NCBI RefSeq assembly: GCF_000321225.1
Contig: NW_004450396.1
Location: 3,251,466-3,315,465, forward strand
Direction of reading: 5' to 3'
DNA from: Odobenus rosmarus divergens
Lineage: Eukaryota > Chordata > Mammalia > Carnivora > Odobenidae
DNA: 64,000 bases
Below are positions 44,561 through 55,024 of the stretch, one piece after another. How positions within the stretch are numbered: position 1 is the first letter of the stretch; every line of letters starts with the position of its first letter. The notes under the pieces were generated by a model, which was not told the origin of the DNA, made no database searches, and was given only the letters and a program-made list of their open reading frames with translations. Made by a program: the position numbers and the translations under genes.

Positions 44561-45219
44561 TGTGGTTTGTCCCATCTCCTTTCACTTTCAGATTTGTCCC
44601 AATCTGAACAATAGGTTATATGGTCCACTTTGTTATGAACCTGAGATATTGTTAGTAAATTGAAGGAAAAAATATACTTCACTTTATGTCCAGGACTGAA
44701 AAGCATATTTAGAAAAAGTATTCCTCGGAAAATTGTCAATGACATGTTTCAAAATTAGGAAGTTTAATCTTTTCTTAAGCGGACTATGGAATCAGCGAGA
44801 ACAACTATACTCTTGGAACGTTTCCATCGATAGTCCCTGCAGACTTGAGTAAATGTGTTCATTGAATTGGTGGTGTGGGGGTCAAGGTTCTGTTCTAACT
44901 CTGTCTTCCACGTGAGTTGGGAACTACAAACAGCCACTTCTTGTTGTTTGTAAAATATTTCATTGCAATACCTTGAACTCGTTCCCAATTCAGAAGGATA
45001 ATTTTTCAATAGGTAGAGATAAAAGTACTTAAAAATGTGATTCCATAATAGCTTAAGTTACACATAAAAGAGTGACTGAGATTGCCTGATTGTGGGAGCA
45101 CAAGAAGGTTATGGGCACACATCCTCATTTGTCCATTTTCATGGAAACACGTATTTTCTTTATGTGTCTGTCACAAAATCGAAGGCTGGTATAATCACTT
45201 TTGCCAAGATGATTGTTCA
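44561..45219. other. Unique sequence
   Basis: No gene or repeat recognised. Confidence 0.4.
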
Positions 45220-45500
45220 GTACCTACTTTGGAATCAAGTCAGTCCAGATCTTTATCATCCTAGCTGTTAATCATTATAGCATCCCAATCATTCTCTGTC
45301 CATCCTCCAACCAATCCATTCTATACAGCACCAGAAGACTATTTTTCCTAAAATACTACTTTATCATCGCTTCTCTGCTCAAGACATCCAGAGCTCCTCC
45401 TGCCCTGTGTCATTAAAAGAAAGTCCAGATTCACCCCTTTGAATGACTTTCCAAGTGTCCATTACTTGGTCTCCTCCCCTCTCTCCCAACAACCCTACAG
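45220..45500 (+). repeat. L2 3' UTR relic
   Basis: 'ctgtccatcctccaaccaat', 'cagcaccagaagactatttt', 'tcctaaaatactactttatc', 'cgcttctctgctcaagacat', 'attaaaagaaagtccagatt' match the L2 order (catcctccacac..., agagtgatctttctaaaa..., cactcccctgcttaaaac..., aaagtccaaactcc). Confidence 0.75.
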
Positions 45501-45619
45501 CTCTTTTATTGATAGTTTTCATTTTAACACTTCATAACATACCAATCATGTATTTAATTTAATTTAGTTTTTCTTGGTGATAGATCTCATTTTCTGAGCA
45601 GAATTTAAAGGTCCATGGG

Positions 45620-45759
45620 ACATTGGGGAGGGTATGTGCTATGGTGAGCGCTGTGAATTGTGTAAGACTGATGAATCACAGACCTGTACCCATGAAACAA
45701 ATAATACATTATATGTTAATAAAAAAATTAAATAAATACATAAATAAATAAAGCTTGAA
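45620..45759 (+). mobile_element. Carnivore L1 tail, heavily 5'-truncated
   Basis: 'gagggtatgtgctatggtga', 'gcgctgtgaattgtgtaaga', 'ctgatgaatcacagacctgt', 'aaataatacattatatgtta', then an AATAAA-rich tail. The 13-base duplication aaaggtccatggg (45607-45619 and 45760-45772) is perfect. Its 3' terminus is the one that lies internally in the L1 at 50126. Confidence 0.93.
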
Positions 45760-45772
45760 AAAGGTCCATGGG

Positions 45773-46184
45773 GACAGTGTCCTTTTTTTTTCTTTTGCCT
45801 TCTCAGACACAGGCAGTTTAGAGTTGGGCCGCTAGACACTAAACTTTTTGAGCAAGGGAATTATTTGCCTTGCACAGAATCTAGCAGAGCATCGGACGCC
45901 AAATTTATGCTCGGAAATAAATAAATTGTTGAGTTGAATGCAGTAGGATAGGCACTTAGTATCTAGTATATGTGACTTGAATAATTCACCTTTCTCCCAG
46001 CAGATGTCGCTAAATTTAAGGTGTTTAAGCCTTAGTTCAGCTATTGAAGGGATATTTATTTCATTGTATCTGGAGTTTCTTTTTCACTGCTTTTAGGACT
46101 AGTACTTTGGCTAGTCCCATATCGCGCATTTCCTTCTGATTGTTTTCCATGCATAGGTTTTCGTTCACTGTACTTACAGACAGT
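45773..46184. other. Unique sequence
   Basis: No gene recognised. It contains the CTCF-like motif entered separately. Confidence 0.4.
45998..46013 (+). promoter_or_regulatory. CTCF-like motif
   Basis: ccagcagatgtcgcta resembles the CTCF core CCANNAGRKGGCRS with one substitution (T for G at the second G of GG). It contains a CG. It sits in unique sequence on the plus strand. Confidence 0.35.
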
Positions 46185-46366
46185 AACAGTGGCTGACCTT
46201 TATAGAGGGATTGCCGTATTCCACGTGTAGGACTGACCACCTCACATCCAGTACCTCATTTGAAATTCCTGACACCTCTATGAGGTAGGAAGTGTGAGCA
46301 TCCCCACTTTCCTAATGAAGAAACTGAGGGAGGCTAAGCACCTTAGTCAAAAATCTCACAACTATA
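46185..46366 (-). repeat. MIR, minus strand, left part (split by SINE)
   Basis: 'ccagtacctcatttgaaatt', 'acacctctatgaggtaggaa', 'catccccactttcctaatga', 'agaaactgagggaggctaag', 'aaaaatctcacaactata' match the reversed MIR. Confidence 0.88.
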
Positions 46367-46562
46367 GGGTGCCTGGGTGGCTCAGTTGGTTAAGCGACTG
46401 CCTTCGGCTCAGGTCATGATCCTGGAGTCCCGGGGTCGAGTCCCACATCGGGCTCCCTGCTCAGCAGGGAGTCTGCTTCTCCCTCTGACCCTCTTTCCTT
46501 TTGTGCTCTCTATCTTTCATTCTCTCTCTCTCTCTCAAATAAATAAATAAAATCTTAAAAAA
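46367..46562 (+). mobile_element. CAN-SINE inserted in MIR
   Basis: gggtgcctgggtggctcagt through 'gatcctggagtcccggggtc' to AAATAAATAAATAAAATC and A tail. The 18-base duplication aaaaatctcacaactata / aaaaatctcacaactaca (46349-46366 and 46563-46580) has one mismatch. Confidence 0.97.
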
Positions 46563-46567
46563 AAAAA

Positions 46568-46665
46568 TCTCACAACTACAAATGGCAGAACCAGAATCCA
46601 AACCCAAGCATGTAGACAGTTTCAGCATGATGTCATTTTCTGTGCCATTATCTGGTTTTTGTAAA
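46568..46665 (-). repeat. MIR, minus strand, right part
   Basis: 'acaactacaaatggcagaac', 'cagaatccaaacccaagcat', 'ttctgtgccattatctgg' complete the reversed MIR (gtggcagagccgggattcg..., ccgtgctcttaacc). Confidence 0.75.
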
Positions 46666-46833
46666 CATAATTTTGCTGAATTTTTAACCCGAATGCCAGT
46701 TTGTTTGTTTACCACAAATAATATATGTTTTGCAGCAGAGTGGGTTCATGTCCTCTAGCTTTTCTGATAAGCATCTCCTATGCCTATTAGATTGCTACAT
46801 TTTTTTAACTAGAAAAAAGGATAACTGAACTTT

Positions 46834-47015
46834 TTTTTTTAAGATTTTATTTATTTATTTGAGAGAGAGAGAGAGAGAGAGCATGAGAAGGGGGAGGGTC
46901 AGAGGGAGAAACAGACTCCCCGCCGAGCAGGGACCCTGATGTGGGACTCTATCCCAGGACTCCAGGATCATGAGCCGAAGGCAGTCGCTTAACCTACTGA
47001 GCCACCCAGGCACCC
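46834..47015 (-). mobile_element. CAN-SINE, minus strand, young type
   Basis: 'aagattttatttatttattt', GA tract, 'gactctatcccaggactcca', then 'ggatcatgagccgaaggcag' (the 'acct' of 'gacctgagcc' is deleted), gagccacccaggcaccc. Perfect 16-base duplication aggataactgaacttt (46818-46833 and 47016-47031). Confidence 0.97.
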
Positions 47016-47074
47016 AGGATAACTGAACTTTAAAGCTTTGTTTATTTATTTATTTTTTTTACCAATGTTAAGCA

Positions 47075-47093
47075 GATCAGTTGTCAACTGATC
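47075..47093. repeat. 19-bp palindrome
   Basis: gatcagttg t caactgatc is a perfect inverted repeat with 9-base arms and a single central base. It lies in unique sequence between a SINE and the L1 block. The function is unknown and it may be chance. Confidence 0.9.
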
Positions 47094-47102
47094 CAGTAAT
47101 CA

Positions 47103-47145
47103 CAAATGCTCTGACTGTACATTAGAATCACCTGGAGAGTTTTAT
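47103..47145 (+). mobile_element. Short MER5-like scrap
   Basis: 'gctctgactgtacattagaa', 'tcacctggagagttttat' resembles the start of MER5A (catcagaatcacctggagggctt). It ends at the L1 tail. It is only ~43 bases, so the call is weak. Confidence 0.4.
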
Positions 47146-48230
47146 TTTTATTTTTGTTGTTTTTTGTTTGTTTTTAGTTTTTTTATAACAATTGTAAATA
47201 TATTTTTAATTTTTAAAATTATTTTATTTTATTTTTTCAAATTTTTATTTAAATTCTAGTTAGTTAACATACAGTGCAATATTAGTTTCAGGAGTAGAAT
47301 TCAGTGATTCATCACTTACATACAACACCCAGTGCTCATCATAACAAGTGCCCTCCTTAATCCCCATCACCCAACTAGCCCATCCCACAACCACCTCCCT
47401 CCATCAACCCTCAGTTTGTTCTCTATTCATTAAGAGTCTCTTATGGCTTGTTTCCCGCTCCCTTTTATCCACCCTCCCATATACTCATCTGTTTTTTCTT
47501 AAATTCCACATATGAGTGAAATCATATGGTATTTGTCTTTCTCTGACTTATTTTACTTAGCATAATACACTCTAGCTCCGTCTACGTCATTGCAAATGGG
47601 AAGATTTCATTGTTTTTGATGGCTGAGTAATGTTCCTTTGTGTATATATGCCACACCTTCTTTATCCATTCATCAGTTGATGAACATTTCAGCTCTCTCC
47701 ATAGTCTGGCTATTGTTGATAATGCTGCTATAAACATCGGGGTGCATGTATCTCTTCAAATTTGTGTTTTTGTATCCTTCAGGTAAATATCTAGTAGTGC
47801 AATTGCTAGGTTGTAACTTTTAACTTTTTATGTATTTTTAACTTTTTGAGGAACCCCCATACCATTTTCCAGAGTGGCCCTACCAGTTTGCATTCCCACC
47901 AATAGTGTAAGAGGGTTCTCCTTTCTCTGCATCCTCGCCAACACCTGTTGTTTCTTGTGTTGTTAATTTTAGCCATTCTGACAGGTGTGAGGTGGTATCT
48001 CATTGTGGTTTTGATTTGTATTTCTGTGATGATGAGTGATGTTGAGCATCTTTTCATGGGTCTGTTAGTCATCTGGATGTCTTCTTTGGAAAAGTGTCTT
48101 CTGCCCATTTCTTAACTGGATTATTTGTTTTTTGGGTGTTGAGTTTGATAAGTTCTTTATAGATTTTGGATACCAACCCTTTATCATATATGTCATTTGC
48201 AAATATCTTCTCCCATTCCCTATGCTGCCT
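47146..48230 (-). mobile_element. Older carnivore L1, 3' UTR and ORF2 end (part 1)
   Basis: From left: T-rich reversed tail, 3' UTR ('acacccagtgctcatcataa', 'ccctcagtttgttctctatt'), then reversed ORF2 ('catatgagtgaaatcatatg', 'gctataaacatcggggtgca', 'cattctgacaggtgtgaggt'). The minus-strand frame 47806-48108 carries the ORF2 C-terminal CX3CX7HX4C motif but stops and frameshifts break the rest. It is interrupted at 48231 by a SINE. Confidence 0.93.
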
Positions 48231-48432
48231 TTTTTTTAAGATTATTTATTTGTTTATTTATTTATTTGAGAGCGAGAGAGAGCACACATGCGTGAGCACA
48301 TAAGTGAAGGGAGGGGCAGAGAGAGAAGGAGAGAATCCCACCCAACATGGAGCTCTATCTCATGACCCCTGAGATCATGACCTGAGCCAAAATCAAGAGT
48401 CAGATGCTTAACTAACTGAGCCACCCAGGGCT
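48231..48432 (-). mobile_element. CAN-SINE, older type, inside L1
   Basis: 'aagattatttatttgtttat', 'gatcatgacctgagccaaaa', 'tcaagagtcagatgcttaac', gagccacccagggctccc. The older 'aatcaagagtcagatgc' section is present. The L1 text around it (ccctatgctgccttt / ccctgtaggttgccttt) gives a degraded duplication. Confidence 0.94.
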
Positions 48433-48534
48433 CCCTGTAGGTTGCCTTTGATTGTTGATTGTTTCCTTTTCTGTGCAGAAGCTTTTTATCTTGATGAAGT
48501 CCCAATGATTCATTTTTGCTTTTGTTTCCCAAAC
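48433..48534 (-). mobile_element. Older carnivore L1 (part 2)
   Basis: 'gtaggttgcctttgattgtt', 'tttccttttctgtgcagaag', 'ctttttatcttgatgaagtc', 'ccaatgattcatttttgctt' continue the reversed ORF2 after the SINE. The element ends at the next SINE, so its 5' end is truncated here. Confidence 0.92.
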
Positions 48535-48535
48535 T

Positions 48536-48570
<35 letters not shown>

Positions 48571-48721
48571 TTTGAGAGAGAGAGAGCACAGAGGGAGAGT
48601 GAGAGGGAGAAGCTGATTCCCCACTGAGCAAGGATCCCAATGTGGACCTCGATCCCAGGACCCTGAGATCATAACCTGAGCTGAAGGCAGTTGCTTAACC
48701 AACTGAACCACTCAGGCGCCC
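48535..48721 (-). mobile_element. CAN-SINE at L1 5' edge, minus strand
   Basis: A long TTTA run, then a GA tract, 'acctcgatcccaggaccctg', 'ataacctgagctgaaggcag', gaaccactcaggcgcccc. The flanks tgtttcccaaactt / tgtttgcctaactt look like a diverged duplication. Confidence 0.93.
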
Positions 48722-48734
48722 CTGTTTGCCTAAC

Positions 48735-49209
48735 TTCAGAGCTTTAAAGCTCAAGCTTCTGTCTTAGTTCCAAACTGTATTCAAAATCCTTGACGAAGTT
48801 TCCTTCCATCAAAGAGAGATCTTTAAAAGGAGCTCCTGTGAAACACATAGCACAGCCCTGCATGGAAAAGGGCTCCACATTCATTATTATGATGACTATT
48901 ACCATCTTCTATATAGAAGCAAACCGAAAGATCAGAAAGAAATGCACAAAAAGGATAAAAGAGATTTTTTAGGGCTGTGGTGGGCATCTGTTATTTTATC
49001 TGCCCAGCTTTTCTGCCTCTTCTACTCTGGGACCAACATCCGCTCTTCTTTTGAGATCTTTTCCCAAATACTCATCCCGCGTGAGTCAAGACAGCTGTCA
49101 GTCAGGGCACTTGTGGGCATGAGGTCCCAGCCAGGCAGGCCAAGTGCTTCCCTGGAATTCATTGATCCCATAGTGGAAGAGAAAAGTCCTTTCTTCTTCT
49201 GAGAAAAAT
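48735..49209. other. Unique sequence
   Basis: No gene or repeat recognised. Confidence 0.4.
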
Positions 49210-50125
49210 TAAGCAAAATGAAATTAAATAAATTGTCTAAAATCACATTTGCCAATCCATTTGAATAAAAAGTATGTTAGATCTCTATCTTATACCATGC
49301 ACAAAAATAAATTCCACATAAACCAAAGGCTTGAAAAACTATAAAAGTATCAAAAGAAAAAAAGAGGAAAATATAATTCAGTCTTCAGTTAAGAAGGAAG
49401 GCCTTCTTAAACGTTATAAAAGATGCAAAATCCATAAAGCAAATGATGGATATATTTAATCTTATCAAAAATTTAAACTTCTGTGTAACAAACATCATTG
49501 CAAATAAAGTTAAAAGATAACCAGTGGATTGAGGGGAAATATTTGTAACATACCTAATCAATGGACCAACATCCAAAAATTTACAAAGAACTCATAATCC
49601 ATAAGTAAAAGATAAACAATAAGAACAGAAAATTCACAGAAGAGGTAATACAAATTATCAATAAACATACAGAAAGATGCTCAATTGTACCATGTATCAG
49701 GGGAATGCCAAAACAAAAACTTTCATGTAATACCTTTCTTCACCCAGTACATTGCAAAAGATATTAAAGATTTTAAAATTTGATAATATTGTCAGCAAGT
49801 GTATGGGTAAAGGGTCTTTCTCATGCCTATTGGTAGGAGTAAAAATTCCATAATATTATAGAGTGCATTTTTAAAACCTAGTGCAATTTAGTGTAATTTT
49901 GAAATTAACGTTAAAAATCTTATGATCCAGAAATTTAAATTGGTATTCTTTCTGGAGAAATACTTTGCACATGTGCACAAAGAAGCTATTTAAGGTTGTA
50001 TATTTATAGCCCTGTATGTAATAGGAAAAACCTGTAAGCAGCTTAAATGCCTAGCAGAGGTTAAAAAAAAAACAAAGTGTATCTACCTACCTTAACTATG
50101 AAGCAGTTTAAAGAGGGTTATGTTT
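49210..50125 (+). mobile_element. Ancient L1 (L1M/HAL1-like) ORF2 end, part 1
   Basis: Diverged plus-strand L1 text: 'cacaaaaataaattccacat', 'aaaccaaaggcttgaaaaac', 'gcaaatgatggatatattta', 'gggaaatatttgtaacatac', 'agctatttaaggttgtatat', 'aggaaaaacctgtaagcagc'. All frames are broken. It continues beyond the young L1 that splits it at 50126. Confidence 0.8.
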
Positions 50126-51383
50126 TCTTTTCTTTTTTTTTTAATAATTTTTTTATTGTTATGTTAACCACCATACATTACATCATTAGTTTTTGATGCA
50201 GTGTTCCATGATTCATTGTTTGTGCATAACACTCAGTGCTCCACGCAGTGTGCCCTCTTTAATACCCATCACCAGGCTAACCCATCCCCCCACCCCCCTC
50301 CCCTCTAGAACCCTCAGTTTGTTTTTCAGAGTCCATCGTCTCTAATGGTTCGTCTCCCCCTCCGACTTACTCCCCTTCATTCTTCCCCTCCTGCTATCTT
50401 CTTCTTCTTCTTTTTTTTCTTAACATATATTGTATTATTTGTTTCAGAAGTACAGATCCGTGATTCCGCAGTCTTGTACAATTCACAGTGCTCACCATAG
50501 CACATACCCTCCCCGATGTCTATCACCCAGCCACCCAATCCCTCCCACCCCCCACCACTCCAGCAACCCTCAGTTTGTTTCCTGAGATTAAGAATTCCTC
50601 ATATCAGTGAGGTCATATGATACATGTCTTTCTCTGACTGACTTATTTCACTCAGCATAACACCTTCCAGTTCCATCCACATCGTTGCAAATGGCAAGAT
50701 CTCATTCCTTTTGATGGCTGCATAATATTCCATTGTGTATACATACCACATCTTCTTTATCCATTCATCTGTCGATGGACATCTTGGCTCTTTCCACAGT
50801 TTGGCTATTGTGGACATTGCTGCTATAAACATTGGGGTGCACGTACCCCTTCGGATCCCTACATTTGTATCTTTGGGGTAAATACCCAGTAGTGCAATTG
50901 CTGGATCGTATGGTAGCTCTATTTTCAACTGTTTGAGGAACCTCCATACTGTTTTCCAGAGGGGTTGCACCAGCTTGCATTCCCACCAACAGTGTAGGAG
51001 GGTTCCCCTTTCTCCGCATCCCTGCCAACATCTGTCGTTTCCTGACTTGTTAATTTTAGCCATTCTGACTGGTGTGAGGTGGTATCTCATTGAGGTTTTG
51101 ATTTGGATTTCCCTGATGCCGAGCGATGTTGAGCACTTTTTCATGTGTCTGTTGGCCATTTGGATGTCTTCTTTGGAAAAATGTCTGTTCATGTCTTCTG
51201 TCCATTTCTTGATTGGATTATTTGTTCTTTGGGTGTTGAGTTTGATAAGTTCTTTATAGATTTTGGATACTAGCCCTTTATCTGATATGTCATTTGCAAA
51301 TATTTTCTCCCATTCTGTCGGTTGTCTTTTGGTTTTGTGGACTGTTTCTTTTGCTGTGCAAAAGCTTTTTATCTTGATGAAAT
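50126..51383 (-). mobile_element. Young 5'-truncated carnivore L1
   Basis: From left: reversed poly-A, 3' UTR of about 460 bases, then the reversed ORF2 end. Perfect 15-base duplication aagagggttatgttt (50111-50125 and 51384-51398). It inserted into an ancient L1 in the opposite orientation. Because ORF2 is open to the truncation point, it must be one of the youngest elements here. Confidence 0.97.
50599..51381 (-). pseudogene. L1 ORF2p C-terminal fragment (260 codons, open)
   Basis: The frame is open from the 5' truncation point at 51381 to a stop at 50599. It encodes the last ~260 residues of the L1 ORF2 protein, which in intact elements is an endonuclease/reverse transcriptase of about 1,275 residues. 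The C-terminal cysteine-rich motif CX3CX7HX4C is intact at fragment residues 118-135 (bases 50977-51030). The endonuclease and reverse-transcriptase domains are absent, so it cannot retrotranspose. The first internal methionine is at 51192. It has no promoter, so no protein is expected. Confidence 0.93.
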
Positions 51384-51720
51384 AAGAGGGTTATGTTTAA
51401 ATATCTGGTATGGAAAGCTCACAGAGAGACAGTGTTACATGAAAAAGCAAGTCACAGAACAGAATGTGTGGCATAAAAATATCCATGTAAAACAAACAAA
51501 ATATGACACATTCATGTATATATGGTATAATATAACCATAAATAATATAAATATAAACATAAACATATGCACTCTAAAAGATAAATACCAAACTAGTAGT
51601 AGTAGTTAGCTCTATAAGGGATTCTGATTAGGGGTAATGGTTGAGAATCACTTTCATTTGAATTGTTTGAATTTTTTATAATAAGAGTATATTCTCTTAG
51701 TGCTTTTATACCTAAGTAAT
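51384..51720 (+). mobile_element. Ancient L1, part 2 (3' UTR)
   Basis: 'aatatctggtatggaaagct', 'gttacatgaaaaagcaagtc', 'acagaacagaatgtgtggca', 'ggtaatggttgagaatcact', 'gaattgtttgaattttttat' follow the usual order of an old L1M/HAL1 3' end. It is joined to part 1 when the young L1 is removed. Confidence 0.8.
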
Positions 51721-51777
51721 TAAAGATAAAAGGAAATGTTGAACATGGGTTTTAATTTGGTTTTTAAAGAGAATCAT

Positions 51778-51969
51778 AGGGGTACCTGGGTGGCTCAGTC
51801 GGTTAAGCCTCTGCCTTTGGTTCAGGTCATGATCCCAGGGTCTTGGGGTCAAGCCCTGTGCCAGGCTCCTCGCTTGGCAGGGAGTCTGCTTCTCTCTCTT
51901 CCTCCACCCTACCCCTGCTCGTGCTCTCTTTCTCTCTCAAATAAATGAATAAAATCTTAAAAAAAAATG
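51778..51969 (+). mobile_element. CAN-SINE
   Basis: 'aggggtacctgggtggctca', 'gcctctgcctttggttcagg', 'ggagtctgcttctctctctt', AAATAAATGAATAAAATC. 11-base duplication aagagaatcat (51767-51777 and 51970-51980). Confidence 0.96.
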
Positions 51970-51980
51970 AAGAGAATCAT

Positions 51981-54435
51981 GTATTTCATTCATGTGACCA
52001 ACTCTATTCAAATGTGGATACAGCACACCTCCTTCCAGTTTCCCTGCTCATTTACTGTCTTTCTCGGAGACCTTCCTGATGACACCTGGTCATCCCAGTT
52101 TCTTCACTTGGACTTTAATCTCCAGTCTTCTAAACCTCATCAAAGCTTACCCATCCTTTGATCCATTTCTTCCGGCGGTTACCTAACTACTACGATAGAT
52201 TAATTTCCTATAGGAAATTAATTGTCGTTGGCAGTTTAGGGTACTTTAACAGGGATTTCTGGTGCATTATCTTAAAGAAGAGATTAATGGCAATAATTTT
52301 AGGAAAGTCGATGTAAAAGATATTCAGGAGAAAAGAGAATCCTCTTCATCAAATTATAGAGCCTGCCTTCCATTCTTATAAATGACTCTCATTGTATTGA
52401 CTAACAAGTTTGTTTAAAACTGATTCATACGGTAAATTATAAAATTTGCAAAGATAGTCTCACATTATTTTCAACTACATGAAGAGGAAATAAAATTTAT
52501 TTTGCAAAGTATATATATTAGTTTTTTTCAGTCTTTAAAATAAAGAGGGTTTCAATAAGCTATATAATTTATATTTATCCATTCAGTGTGGATAAGTTTT
52601 CCCTAGAGATTCTTTCAAGAGACTTAAAACAGTATCACTTTATAACAAATATAGCTGATATTTACTACTTTTTTCAAATGCATGGTATGTACTTTCTGAC
52701 ATGCTAACACATCAGCACATCTTAGAAAAATTTGGAAAGGTTTGAAGTAACCTTATATTTTGAAGAAACTGCTTGTTAGGCCATTTAATACATAAGTTGC
52801 CAATATACATATACTAGTATCATTTAATTTTCTAAAAAGCAATACTTAGTTTTAATCACTCAAATGCAGCAGAAAAACACAAAGAAAAAAAAATCTCCAA
52901 AATCTGATAATCCAGAACCTATCTTATTTTAAGGAAAAAGAAATCAATCTTTTTTACCCTGAAGAGAAGCAGGGTAAATCTTTTATAGTAATATTAAGTT
53001 AAATTAAGTTATGTGGATTGGGGGGATTAACCCAGCCTAAATGACCTGCGACAGCCTCACAGAGGACACTGGCCGAGGTTCGTCAAGCAACGGGATGTTT
53101 GGGTCAGGCAGGAGCCTAGGGCTCAGATAACTTTGCAAGTAGAGTTACGAATTATCCCCAAATCCTTAACAGCAACTTCTCCAACTGTCGGTGTTATTAT
53201 TCGCTTTAACGTCCATGTAGCAACCACTCTAATCTGCAGTGTTAGCCACGGCAGGAAGTTGTTTCAGAGTTTCCCTTCCCAAGTTATCTCCAAGACTCTC
53301 CAGAGATGGATCTGTATTTATCCAATAAATGCAAAGTCCTTGCCATTTGCTCTCTGCCTCCGCATGACGCTCTCCCTCCCCAGCACCAGCACACCTCTCC
53401 CCTCCCACTCGCAACTTAGCTGGTGTGGACACAGCCCTGGTCCAAATCCCCATAGGGCAGCTGGCACCACCCTCTGATTTTAACAACGCTTTGCTCAAGA
53501 CTTAGAAATCATGGCAGAAAATGACAGTTGAGAGAAAGAAAAAGACCACGGGAAGCTAGCTGAGCCTGCACCCAGAGTCTGTAGGTCAGGCTTCCTGGGG
53601 CCGAAGGGGGGCGGCTCCATCGACTGGCTCTTTAGTTCCCACCCAGCTGCCCTGTGCACTGTTGTCTGGCAGCTTTGTCCCCCCTCCCACAACCCCTGGG
53701 ACTGTTAGAGAACAAGCCTTTTCTATGAAGGAAAAGTAAAAAGCATATTCTCAAAAGAAACAAGTCCTGTGAGTAGCAGTACACAAGAACAGTTTCCATA
53801 CTAATATACTGAACAGTTCCTCATCCTCTCAAGCTTCAGGTTTCAGAAGCAAATATTTTCTTTACATTTGCATAACCAACAACTCTCTTCAATTGTTTTT
53901 TTCCTAAAAAATAAGTAAATAAATAAGATGAAAAATAAAAAAAAAAATTTAAGAATAGAGCAGTAAATTCAAGCTTCCATTCATAGATAAACAGGAAAAC
54001 TAGAAGCGGGTTTGAAATGATGTTTCCTTCTGCTTATAAGGTGTCAGTCTTATAAACTGTCAGTCTGTAGTCTCAGAAAGATGTTTTGGGGTCTTGGCTG
54101 TTGTTGGCAGGTTGAGTTGAGATTGTCTCACCTCCCAACCATCTACCTTTGTCTACAACTTTATATAGGAGTCTTGTCCTGAAAAAGAGAAACTTTGATG
54201 CTCTTTGAGGGTTAGGTATTACCTATATGATTTATGGACTGGATGGTTCCGGATTACAGAAAAAGAACTACAGAGCTCCTAAAAAGGAACAAGGAACCTG
54301 ATGTAATAAATCGAACCCAGAACCAAAGCTAGTTGTTGAAACAAGGAGAGTGTTGCAGGTATAGCATGGGGCTGAGATTAAAATCCAGCTTGGCTCTGTC
54401 ACTCTGGAAGAAAATAGCTATGTATGTGTGTATTA
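51981..54435. other. AT-rich unique sequence, SINE-free
   Basis: About 2.4 kb with no named repeat. Balanced composition near 53050-53700 includes the frames 53133-53477 (+) and 53229-53498 (-), which overlap and show no recognisable protein. A possible MIR trace ('ggggctgagattaaaatcca', 'gcttggctctgtcactc') lies near 54365-54412. Confidence 0.4.
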
Positions 54436-54451
54436 AAAGAACCCAAATATG

Positions 54452-54643
54452 GGGACCTGGGTGGCTTAGTCAGTTAAGCATCTGACTCTTGATTTTGGCT
54501 CAGGTCATGATCTCAGGGTCGTGGGATTGAGCCCTACCTCGGGCTCCGTGCTTGTCAGACGGTTGCTTGAGATTCTCTCTCTCCCTCTCCCTCTGCCCCT
54601 CCTCACCACCCCCACTCAAATAAATAAATTTTAAAACAAATCC
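54452..54643 (+). mobile_element. CAN-SINE, older type
   Basis: 'gggacctgggtggcttagtc', 'ctgactcttgattttggctc', 'cgtgggattgagccctacct', 'gttgcttgagattctctctc', AAATAAATAAATTTTAAAAC. Duplication aaagaacccaaatatg / aaagaacacaaatatg (54436-54451 and 54644-54659), one mismatch. Confidence 0.96.
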
Positions 54644-54759
54644 AAAGAACACAAATATGCAGGATCGGGCAGCTTTGCCACAGGCCCCTTCCCTGATTAT
54701 AATATAGAGGGATGGTGTATCATTGTCCTCTCACTTTGAAAGGGATAATTTGAGTTTCT

Positions 54760-54955
54760 TTTTTTTTTTTAAGATTTTATTTATTTATTTGAGAGAGAGA
54801 ATGAGATAGAGAGAGCATGAGAGAGGGGAGGGTCAGAGGGAAAAGCAGACTCACTGCTGAGCAGGGACCCCGATGTGGGACTCGATCCCGGGACTCCAGG
54901 ATCATGGCCCGAGCCGAAGGCAGTCGCTTAGCCAACTGAGCCACCCAGGCGCCCT
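54760..54955 (-). mobile_element. CAN-SINE, minus strand, young type
   Basis: Poly-T, 'aagattttatttatttattt', 'gactcgatcccgggactcca', 'ggatcatggcccgagccgaa', gagccacccaggcgccc. Perfect 17-base duplication ggataatttgagtttct (54743-54759 and 54956-54972). Confidence 0.97.
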
Positions 54956-55024
54956 GGATAATTTGAGTTTCTAGCATCTGAAGAGTGGTTGTGGTATCAG
55001 ATCAGCTGTGCCGCTAGGATAGAG

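Noticed and set aside
47806..48108. 100-codon frame with zinc-finger-like CX3CX7HX4C
   Set aside because: It is the decayed ORF2 C-terminus of an older L1, broken upstream and downstream, not a host gene.
50765..51259. Other frames overlapping the young L1 (50765-51031 minus, 50933-51259 plus)
   Set aside because: Shadows of the real ORF2 frame in other phases or on the opposite strand.
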